This document shows positions 54,758-64,000 of a DNA stretch of 64,000 bases, piece by piece. The stretch comes from Chelydra serpentina. Its lineage: Eukaryota; Chordata; Testudines; Chelydridae. The notes beneath the pieces were generated by a model, which saw nothing but the letters and a program-made list of their open reading frames with translations, ran no database searches and was not told the origin of the DNA. The stretch is from contig JBAIAC010000018.1 of NCBI GenBank assembly GCA_037349315.1, positions 1,240,001 to 1,304,000 on the forward strand, read 5' to 3'. Every line of letters begins with the position of its first letter. Position 1 is the first letter of the stretch. The translations under genes were made by a program, and so were the position numbers.

Positions 54758-56302
54758 TGAGATAGCCCAATGGATTTGAGACTGTTTCAGCGATATAGTT
54801 TAAATTAAGGAGACAGGAACAGCAATATGTGTGTGTGCCTTTATTAAACAGTGTCCTCAGCAGAAAGAACAAGAAACAGGCAGATATCAGGTTTGTGAGA
54901 GCTTACCTCTTCCGCATCATTTCTCCCCTACTTTCACTACAACTAATGTCCTGTGAATGCTCTGTGGTGATGGACGCAAGATGGGGGACATCCCTCAGCA
55001 TCTCTTCCCAGAAATCCACAGTAGATTTTTTTGAGTAAGTTAATGTTGACGCTGTCAATATTATCTTAATGGACCCCACTATGCTCCCCAGTGGATTTTT
55101 CTCTGGGGCAGATGCTGGCAGAGGCATTTCTAGAACTATGGCTCCTGTTCAATAGAGGGATCTGAGCCCAGGGGACTTGCAGCTTGACCTCTGCATGGAT
55201 GGCCCTGTGTTTCTGGAATCCACACAGGCCTTGGTGGATTACCTAATGTAGAGAGCTAAACTCTCTGCTGCTTCTGCAAAGGAGCAGGCAAAGAATAAAT
55301 AGGAAAATGCTATGATTTGGGACTCAGTTTCTTGTTTCGCTACCCAGGAGTAGCCCAGTGACGGAGAAAGTAAGATGCATAATATGAAGTAGTTCCCTCT
55401 AAGCAACGGTTTTTTTTTTTTTCTTTTTTCTTTTTTTTCCCTTTCTCTGATGTGCTTTATTTCTTTAAACCAGGCTTTACCTCTTATTCTCAAGCCCATT
55501 CCTTCTAGATCCTTTTCTCTCCCTCCAGGCTTTGATTTTGATTTTTTTAGTGGACATTAAGTCATCCTTCTAACACCTTCTCCATGTTTCCCATTTTTAG
55601 TTCCACAAACTGGATGTGCTTGTCTTCTGTTGGTTTTGTGTGTATTTGTAGAAAGGGGGGCGGGGTGGAAGGGCAGGAGGGTTGTTTTGTTTTGTTTGCC
55701 ACACTTCTTCCCAGAACACTTGCTGAAGAGTTTCAGCACAATGTTGAGCCATGTTATATTATTGAGTTTATGCTTTGTGCTGGTGGGGAGGCTCTTTCTA
55801 GTGTGCTGAGCAGGGTGGTAGGATGAGTTTCAACTTCAAACTAAGGGTGCTATTTTGCAGTATGGATCTTAAGATAACTTAGTTACACTTCTAAGGCCCC
55901 AATCCTGGAAACACCTTATCCTTAATTGTAATCAAATAGTTGAGTTAAAGGGACAATTTGTGGATAAAATTGTGTGTGCATAAGTTTTTGCAGAATGTCT
56001 AATCTGTGAAGCTTTAGCATGTATGCATTTTTTCCCCAGATACATGCTGCCTTCCCAACAACATCTCAGTGTTTATCTTTGCTTGGCTTCTAAAGATGAC
56101 ATAACTAGGGCGATCTGTATTTTATCAGAATCTGTTGCAAAACTGAAGTAAAATTATCTACTATGGAAAACTGGATTTCAGTTATTTTTAATGATGTACC
56201 TACAAATTGCAAATTCAGTGCAATATGGTTTTTTGATTGTTTTTATTTTTTAAAAAAGGTCAACCTCCTTTTTTGAAATAAGACACCTGTGAGATATACA
56301 TC
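54758..56302. other. Intronic sequence, no gene seen
   Basis: A T-rich run (55408-55440) and short frames only. TTACTCAAAAAAATCTAC at about 55020 is the complement of a frame shared by two opposite-strand ORFs and is not a repeat of note. Confidence 0.35.
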
Positions 56303-56640
56303 TAGGGTTGCCAACTTTCTAATTGCACAAAACCAACCCCCCTCCCCCCCGAGACCCCACCTCCCACTCCCTCCAGCCCCTCTCGCTCTGTTGCTTGCTC
56401 TGCCTCACCCTCACTCACTTTCCCTGGGCAGAGGGTTGTGGTGTGGGAGGGGGATCCGGGCTGGGGGCAAGGGGTTTGGAGTGTGGAAGGGGGGTGGGTG
56501 AAGTCTCTGGGAGGGAGCTCAGTGGGTTGGGGTGAAGGAGGACGTGCGGGCTCTGGGAGGTGGTTTGGATGCAGCAGGGGGTTCCGACCTGAGGCAGGGG
56601 GTTGAGGTGCAGGGCCTGGGAGGGAGTTTGGGTGCTTTTA
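56303..56640 (+). mobile_element. Turtle-type MITE fragment, AGGGTTGCCAACTTTC end
   Basis: AGGGTTGCCAACTTTCTAAT at the left, then GCACAAAACCAACCCC and GC-rich degenerate units with GGGGGTTGAGGTGCAGGG. The left terminus resembles that of 51712-52618 (TAGGGTTGTCAGG). The right terminus was not found, so the copy is truncated or decayed. Confidence 0.6.
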
Positions 56641-56673
56641 CCCTATATACTATACACACTTGACAGAGGAGAC

Positions 56674-56938
56674 CAGCATTTCTCAAATTGGGGGTCCTGA
56701 CCTAAAAGGGAGTTGCAGGGGGGAGTTGCAAGGCAAGGGTTTTTTTTAGGCGGGGGTCACAGTGCTGCCTTCAGAGCTGGGTGTCAGGAGAGTGGCGGCT
56801 GCTGACTGAGGGCCCAGCTCTGCAGGCCTTCCTGGGTTCTCAAAGGTGTTTTTACACTTGGGTGATGGCAGCATATACCCATCCAAGGTCAGAGAGAAGC
56901 TGTAACCTTGGGACTTCAGTACAAGCCTGGAGTGGCCA
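56674..56938 (+). mobile_element. hAT MITE fragment, CAGCATTTCTCAAATTGGGGG end
   Basis: CAGCATTTCTCAAATTGGGG followed by TCCTGACCTAAAAGGGAGTT and GGGTCACAGTGCTGCC, then GGGTGTCAGGAGAGTGGCGG, is the left part of a known type of reptile hAT MITE. The right end is absent or lost where the Tigger-like element begins at 56942. Confidence 0.65.
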
Positions 56939-56941
56939 GTA

Positions 56942-57668
56942 CAGTAACTCCTCACTTAACGTTGTAGTTATGTTCCTAAAAAATGCGACTTTAAGTGAAA
57001 CAATGTTAAACAACTCCAATTTGCCCATAAGAATTAATGTAAATAAAGGGGTTAGGTTCCAGGGAATTTTTTTGGACACGCACATACACACACTATAAGT
57101 TTTAAACAAACAATTGAATACTGGTACACAGTGATGATGATAGTGAATCTTGGTTGTGGTGGAGGAGTCAGAGCGTGGGAATTTCCCAGGGAATGCCTTA
57201 CTAAATGAACTGGCACTCCACTGAGCCCTCAAGAGTTAACTCTCTCACTCTACAAGCCAGCAGGAAAGATGTGTTTCAGAGAGAGAGAGATGCCCATTTC
57301 CAATTAGGTATCAAGAGTGGGGTCAGAAGTGCACTGCCTTGTTAGATTAGCAAGCCCTGCAGCTTCTGCCCAAGGCAGCAGCTCCCTCCCTCATGTGTCC
57401 CCGCTGCTCTATGGAAGATGGGGTAAGTAAGGTGCAGAGGGACATTAGCCCCCCTCTTCTTCCCCTCCCCCACACACAGCAAGCAGGCAGGAGTCTTGGA
57501 GAGCAGCACATGGCAGTGGGGGAAGGGACATCTGAACTGCAATTGATAGCCTGCAAATGACGTTAGAAGGGAGCATTTCACAACTGTAAATGAGCATATT
57601 CCCTAATTGATCAGCAACGTAAGAACAAAACAATGTTAACTGGGATGACTTTAAGTGAGGAGTTACTG
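56942..57668 (+). mobile_element. Tc1/mariner (Tigger-like) non-autonomous element
   Basis: The left end CAGTAACTCCTCACTTAACG and right end GACTTTAAGTGAGGAGTTACTG are inverted repeats, flanked by TA dinucleotides (56940-56941 and 57669-57670), the target duplication of the Tc1/mariner superfamily. A second inner motif ATGCGACTTTAAGTGAAACA is mirrored near the right end. 727 bp; frames on the minus strand (126 and 110 codons) show no transposase motif. Confidence 0.9.
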
Positions 57669-58244
57669 TATTATTTTTTAGAATCCTTGCGGGCCCCCAC
57701 CTTCTGCACTCAAAGTGCCAGATTGGGGAGTCTGCCTTGACAGTAGGTATTTTAAAATTTGGAAAATAGCCCTCCATAAAAAGAAGTGCCTTTGAATGTC
57801 CTGGTGAAAATGAGTTTTGATTTAAAAGTCAAATTTGATTGATGTGCAATAGTATAGAAGCAATCTTTTAGTACAGTACTCCGGCATCTGAGGTGAATGG
57901 AAGTTTTGGTTTTTGTTCGTTGATTTTAATGTTTCATTCGCCATATGTTAAATACTTATCTTTCAAATGCCTTAAGGTTCATTTGCTGTCAGAAAAAAGA
58001 CCGAAGCCTTCTGAATTTGTATACAGTTTGTGTATTCCTTGTCTACAATTTTATACTGTCAGCTCATTTGACTGGAGTACAATTGGCCATCTGTCTAGAT
58101 ACTATCCCTTGGAATGCCACTCAGTTTTACATCCAGTTTGGGCACAGTTCCTCTCACAAATATTATTTTGTAGTTATCTACTGCATAGTTGGTAGTGAAA
58201 GCAGACTTAGATTAGATATTATATATCTATTATATATAGATATA
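57669..58244. other. Intronic sequence, nothing recognised
   Basis: No transposon end or exon identified. A TATATATCTATTATATATAG run precedes the inverted repeat at 58245. Confidence 0.4.
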
Positions 58245-58473
58245 ATAGCATTAGATATTGAGAAGAGAGGACATTTTTATATCTGCTATGTTACAGAAGT
58301 GATCGGAATGAACACAGAATATCACAGTTTATTAGACAAAATCTTTGACACCTGTCACATGGAACCTTGTCAAAGATTTTGTCTAATAAACTGTGATATT
58401 CTGTGTTCATTCCGATCACTTCTGTAACATAGCAGATATAAAAATGTCCTCTCTTCTCAATATCTAATGCTAT
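58245..58473. repeat. Perfect 106-bp inverted repeat in unique-looking DNA
   Basis: 58245-58350 and 58368-58473 are exact reverse complements, separated by 17 bases (58351-58367). The two strands encode the same 30-odd-residue stretch at corresponding places, confirming it independently. No TIR, target duplication or known repeat motif is associated. Left of the arm is an AT-rich run. Confidence 0.96.
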
Positions 58474-60659
58474 ATATTTACATGATTCAATACTGAAAAC
58501 TGGAAGGTACAAAAAAACCCCACCACAATACAATGCTAAAACTCAGGGTTGGGCAAAGGAGTTCAAATGAAATATGAAATGCTCCAATCACTCACCAATC
58601 CTCATAGAAAGTTGTTTTTTTCCCCTTTTGAGGGCTGAAAATAATATGGCAAACTCAGTACTACACACTGCTCCCCTGTTCCTCTTGAATTGGGAGCGAA
58701 ACAGTTGAAAGGCTTGTTCTTGTGGCATTTCTGGCTTGACCAGAAAGCAAGATATTACAGAAATTGTACAAGGAAGTCCGTTCTTGCACATTTCCATTTT
58801 GCAGATCAAAGAGGATAAGATAAGGGTCCATTGGTGTGCAGATCTGAACCTCTAAAAGGTTAGTTGGTCACCTAGTGCTATGGTGTATAGAGGCAGGAGC
58901 TATTAAGATAACAGAGACAGAAAGAGAGCACAATTCTTGATCTTGGCTATATCATCCATCGCTCCAGTCTGTTTGCTGTTTTGTGGGTAGATGGGTGTAA
59001 ATTTAATTCAAGAATTAGTAAATACTGATCACTGCATGATGTTCGGTATCTGTTTTGTATTAAATTAATTTACATTGATTTCTGATATGTAACTAGTTAT
59101 TTACTGGGTCTTACAGGTAAGGTGTGGGAGGTTAGCTGAGTTGCAGTTTTAGGGTGGGAACTAGCTCTTAGCTTTAATTTGAGCAACTGTATATTTACTT
59201 GGCATCAAATACACCTAGAATACAAATGTGTGTCTCTGCACTTCTGAAAAACACACCATTTTTATTTATGTGGCTTGCAATACATTTAGGTGACTAAATC
59301 CACATTTGAAAATGATCAAGAACCAGCTTCTGGTGATGCTTGAGTTTATAACAATATAGGATCTGAACTATTTTCCCCTTTGAATTAATATGAGTTTCTC
59401 TGACTTTGTGGAATGTTCTGAAAAGCATTTAATAAAACTTTTTTTCAGGTTAGTATGTCTTAACTGACCTTTTAGAATCAGTTCTGCGCTGCTGATGATT
59501 TGGTGCTGCTTCTGTTGCAGCGTATATATTGGAAGTGGTTTTATTTTTTTATCTCATCCATTCATGCTGACTTGTAAAACAAGATAATATAATATATGCA
59601 GATGTGGGTAATGTTACATACTCTGATTGTCAACAAGGTTGTTTTATCAACAAAATGACAGTATTGATTACTTGGGTCAGCTATAGTGTTTTAACAAGGA
59701 AAATAAATAGTGGGAGAATGGGGGTGGGGGAGAGAAAATAATATGAGTTTTAAAAGCTGTCAAAATCCACTTTTAAAAACTGACAAAAGCAATACTCTTA
59801 AAATATCCATTGCTTTAAAACTCTACTTTTCCCATTGTAACTCTTGTACCAAAACTGAACACTTCCAGTCAAATTAATTCTCCACACAAAATACTTCATA
59901 GTTAATCATCTCTGGTTGCCTGATGAGAGAGCATATGATGTGGTTTCATGGAGTATTATTTTGGAAATACTTTTTGCTAAAAGTCAGGCTCTAGAGGATT
60001 AACTTGATATTGACTATATGAGAGTGTAAGTTGTTTTTGTTTTTTTTTCCTGGAGTGGGGATGGCATTTGTCCAGTTTGTGACAGCTTGAGAGTGTGTGC
60101 TTCCAAAATGTGACTCTCCTGTAAACAATTCTTCCATGGGTGTTGCAGGACAGTACAACAAAATATCTTCTCCCCGCTGTCGCTCGAACACGTTGGCTAG
60201 AGAGAGAGGAGAATGTATAGTGTACTGCTTCATACACACTCTCTCACCTTTGGGTCCTTTTTCTCCATGACAATACTAGATAGGTATCTTAGTGATTCAT
60301 ACTGTATATGCACAATAGTGTCAAAATTACCTTAGTTAACACATTACATTTTGCAAGATTTGTTGCGAAAGATTTCTGCCTCATAGAAAACCAACGCTTC
60401 CAACTGAGAAAAATGAGCTATAGACCTATTACTGTAATATCTGCAATTACTGTGTGCCACAGCTGCATATATTTATTCATTTCTCCATTGTATTTAGCTT
60501 TTAGTTGACTTTTTGCTTACTGATTTCGTTTGTAGCCCTGGTGAACTGAATTCTTCTGATGGGGAGAGTGTTGTATACAGTAATAGTTTAATAATCTTCT
60601 TTTTTCTTGATGATGATTGGGATTAGTCACAAAGTGACTGGAATAGACAGGGAAGGTTA
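58474..60659. other. Intronic sequence, no gene seen
   Basis: Frames of 60-86 codons on the minus strand carry no domain. A T run lies near 60037. No transposon recognised. Confidence 0.4.
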
Positions 60660-60900
60660 AATGGCCTTTGGTTAAGGCACTACTCTGAGAGTCTGGAAAA
60701 TAAGTTTAACTCCTGCCTCTTCCAGAGATTCCTTTCGAACCTTGGGCACGTAACCCAAGCTTCTACCTCAGTTTCCCAACTAAGTGAAGATAAATATTCT
60801 CCACAGTTCTGTTACCCTTACTTGCATTGAATACCACAGGTAGTCCTATTGACTATAATGGGACTACTCATAGAATGTGGCAGGATGAGAACCATATTTT
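60660..60900 (+). mobile_element. MIR-type SINE, diverged
   Basis: TTGGTTAAGGCACTACTCTG, then AGAGTCTGGAAAAT, CCTTGGGCACGTAACCCAAG and CCTCAGTTTCCCAACTAAGT correspond to the head, core and body of the SINE. The tail is uncertain; from 60839 a GTAGTCC / GGACTAC pair suggests an overlapping MITE scrap. Confidence 0.65.
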
Positions 60901-61378
60901 TAGAGCCTCTCACATGATGATGCTACCATGTTGAGGGCCAGATATGCGAGTAGTTAGCTAGCTAGTGGTCTGAAGGTATTTTGCCAAACTCACTTCTGGC
61001 ATAAGTGGCTGTAACTCCATTTACCTGAACGTATTTTCATGTGATTGTGACAGCAGCAAATCTGGTATATTGTCTTCTCTGTTTTCACAGCACTTACCCG
61101 CTAGCTGGCATCTGCATCTCACCAGTTGATACCCGAGTATCAGTCCTGACCTGGTACATATAAAATGCTGATCGCCTTATTCCTGCAGCATGCTCAAAGT
61201 GAAAGAAATTGGAGGAAGCCTGTGCCTCTACTTTGGTTGCTTCCTCCCCCACCCCCCCGTGGTTTGTTCCCTTTTCCCAGTTTTCTCTAAAGTAACCGGG
61301 GAAGGGGAAGACACTCACTTTGTAGAGGTGTTTTTACTCCTTGTGATTTGTGCTGGTGTACTTTGAAGTGACTTCTAT
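60901..61378. other. Intronic sequence, nothing recognised
   Basis: No exon or transposon seen. Confidence 0.35.
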
Positions 61379-61449
61379 GGCCTCAATCCAAAACACTTGA
61401 AGTTAATGGGAGTCTTCATATTGACGTCAGGGGACTTTGGATCAGGCCC
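61379..61449 (+). mobile_element. Chompy-like palindromic MITE
   Basis: GGCCTCAATCCAAAACAC at the left and GACTTTGGATCAGGCCC at the right; internal CTTGAAGTTAATGGGAG and ATATTGACGTCAGGGG. The palindrome is decayed in its centre. Confidence 0.68.
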
Positions 61450-64000
61450 TATGCTGCTGCAGGTCTTGTTGTTTGTGAGTATTTCTCTGGAAAGTGAGGT
61501 AAAAGCCTACCGGTCCTTCTGTGTTCGCTGTGGCCTGCTAATTATGCTGTCTCTTGTGTTTTTGTTCTCCATTGTTCTGATAGAGGGAGCAGCTACTCCT
61601 AATATCTTTCTAGTGGAAGTACAAAGATAAATGATGAAGCATTTGAGATGCAAACTACATCTTAAATGGAAATAATGTACTACCTCCCTACTCATCTATT
61701 ATGTGTACACATCATAACAATTAATAGAGGCATCTGCACTTAATAAAAAATATCTATGCAAGGCCATGCTTATTTGGGTTACGTTTTAGCTCACTCACTA
61801 TGGAAAGAACGAAAATGAATCACTGAGGTCAGTGGGAGGGGGAAGATAATAGAAACGCTGCAGTAAATCTGTTAGGCGAGAAGAGGAGAAGGGATGATTT
61901 TAAAAGAAAATGTTTATTTGCAAGCTATAAAAAGTGTTGGTATAGTTTTCTGAGGTTGCTTTAGGTTACTATCAGAATGCTGCAGATGTTTCATTGAAAT
62001 GCATTTCTATATTTGCTGGCTATAAATGGGACTAAAGGGGAGGAGCTTATTCAGGATGCCAATAAAGCTTGTGAAAAGAGATGCTGCCTTGTGGACTAGG
62101 GGACTGGAATCTCCATTACATTATTTTTGCACTGAGCTAAGTTCTGCGTTAAGGGCGCAGCCTTAGGAATAGGAAAACACTGGCCTGCATGAACTTACAC
62201 TTTTCCCATTTTGTTTTAAGCCTTGCCATCTTGCTATTCTTAGCCTAAGTAGCAGGGCTGGAAAAGCTTAGTATTCAGCGTGACAGTCACATTGGGCAAC
62301 ATGCAGTATTAAGCGGGGGGGAAGCCAAGTAATATGATTATGTATTTTGGCATGAATTACTATTTCTGCTCTATGTTGTTCCATGAGGCAATGATGTCAC
62401 AATACCACATTGCAGAATAGTGTATCTTGCAAAACAGGGGGGTCAAATCAGGCTACTCAAGAATATTTCAAGCTAGCTCAATTCATTTGCTTTGGTCAGA
62501 TATGACCTGATTTGTTTGAATTCATCTGCATTGCCTCACTGTCATAGTCATCTCCTCTCCCCTCCCACCCCCGCCCCAATACTTCCACAATGCTTGTCAT
62601 GCAGTGACCAACAAATCATAAGGTCAGATGAAGCTTTCTAATTGTTAGAGCCCTGAAATACTGGGCACACAATATCACCATCTGGCTTAAATTCCGAAGA
62701 CAAGGCCTTGATAATAACTGCTTGCATCTTGAAAAAGTATCATAATCAAGCTGGTGCATTAGAAGAGGTGAGGGAAATGCACTTACGTTGTAGAAATAAA
62801 CACGTTTGTTAATGACTCTGCTGGATAATATTAAAGCTTAATAGTGGGCTTTTATGGGGGGTTTTATGCTCTCTACAACATTTATTTCTCTCGTGTGAGC
62901 CCTTTCTCACACAGTCTGAGGTAGACTATAATAACAGTGCCCAGTCAGCTGAAGTGCCTACGTAACTTTTAAACACTTGTAAGATGGCTATCTTGAATAA
63001 ATAAAAGGGCTAGGATTTGAAATACCCATCTGCCTCTGCTGATCTGGCATTACGTAGAGTAACTAGGCATATGAGAACTCCTATGTGCCACCATATGTGG
63101 AGAATAGGGATATTCTTTTGCCTATGGCACTTCGAGACGTCTTGTGGATGATTATGGGGCTCACAGTTGTGTTCTGTGATGCACAAAGGGGTGTCCCCTG
63201 CATGCTCATCCTCCATGCATCTGCACAGCAAGCAGGCACAATCCCTGTATAATTAGATAACTTGACCTTACCTGGTACTCAGTTGACATGCACGTTCAGT
63301 ACCTGAGCATGTATAATGACCCACATAATGACTATCTGTAGCTGGCCTAACTATATTTTGCTACCATTAAGCAACAATGTCCTCGTGTGTACAATTACAG
63401 CTTCTGTTCACTTAAAGGTGTGACCAGTAAATGTCATGTGCCAAACGTCATAATACAGGAAAGGTAGCCTGGCCAAAATTACACTTCAGGCAGTTGTCTT
63501 CAGCCTACCGGAATTCCCCATCCATTTTCAGCTAAAGGATGTTTTTTGTTCACTTCCTATCAACTATTTTATAAAGTTAAACAGCTGGAGGTATGATTCT
63601 GCAGGTAGATATTTTCTACCTAACTTTGTAGCGGTACTGCATATAGTTATATCTGTGTGTGTGTGTGTGTGTATGATGTAGCTCTCAAGTTCAAACAGTA
63701 ATTAATATATACATATACACAGGGAGTTAATCTGCTTATGTCTCAATGACCACTACCTGCTGGGACAGGGGTAATTGTTCTCAGGCTCCTGTGGCACTGT
63801 GTGATGAACACTGAGGATTTGTCTGCATTTGAAATGCACACACTCTTCTTTAGCATCAGGGAAAGGAGAAAAATCATGTGCATGAATATACTGTCCTTTC
63901 CAGAACGTTAGGGTTTCTGAACTCCAATATATTGTGCAACTTTTGCAGTCTAAGCTTTCATTTAAAAACAAGACATCCTCCATTGTGAAGGTACAGCCAT
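61450..64000. other. Intronic sequence to the window end, no gene seen
   Basis: Unique-looking AT-rich sequence. Open frames (62-77 codons) have no motif. No complete MITE, SINE or LINE found. Confidence 0.4.
63653..63673 (+). repeat. (TG)n microsatellite
   Basis: About ten TG units. Confidence 0.95.

Noticed and set aside
58245..58473. Identical 30-residue protein segments on both strands as a gene duplication
   Set aside because: The identity is the direct consequence of the perfect inverted repeat; neither frame has splice or domain evidence.

Overview
The window looks like AT-rich intronic DNA from a non-avian reptile, most likely a turtle. The evidence is the mix of repeats: 5'-truncated CR1 LINEs with 3' ends in TTCTATGA or similar, old L2, MIR-type SINEs with sauropsid-style tails, many short palindromic MITEs built around AAGTCAATGG (like the Chompy MITEs of crocodilians and turtles), and many hAT and Harbinger MITEs. 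There is no bacterial-style gene density, and nearly all of the longer open frames are shadows of repeats.

One stretch looks like a real host exon: 11366-11576 on the + strand. It has a pyrimidine tract and AG acceptor, a GT donor and 70 open codons, including QDCTAVKTLLLKMKRVL, which I recognise as the FAM190/CCSER family. No second exon is visible over 11 kb upstream and 52 kb downstream. That fits CCSER1, whose introns are very large, better than CCSER2. The rest would then be two introns.

Layout: 0.3-8.8 kb holds a hAT MITE, a MIR, CR1 and L2 pieces, and a series of hAT insertions, including one grown to 1.7 kb and one ending in a perfect palindrome. 8.8-17 kb is mostly unique and contains the exon. 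At 17.2-17.65 kb is a decayed reverse-transcriptase fragment of a second LINE clade. 18-25 kb has SINE tails, MITEs and an antisense LTR-like element. 26.4-28.05 kb is a CR1 copy with nearly complete RT and C-terminal coding sequence but several disabling mutations. It is followed by a Penelope-type element folded into a perfect 101-bp hairpin. 29-40 kb is largely unique apart from two antisense LTR-like elements, one with a hAT nested in it, and a Harbinger MITE. 41-57.7 kb is dense in nested transposons, including SINEs split by two to four DNA transposons and a hAT that carries about 38 copies of a ~39-bp minisatellite. At 58.25-58.47 kb a perfect 106-bp inverted repeat lies in sequence I cannot link to any transposon. 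The last 5 kb is mostly unique.

No operon, CRISPR array or intact autonomous mobile element is present. The most unusual signals are the three perfect foldbacks (5005-5170, 28381-28587, 58245-58473), a hammerhead-ribozyme-like core in the second of them, the minisatellite inside a hAT element, and the depth of transposon nesting.
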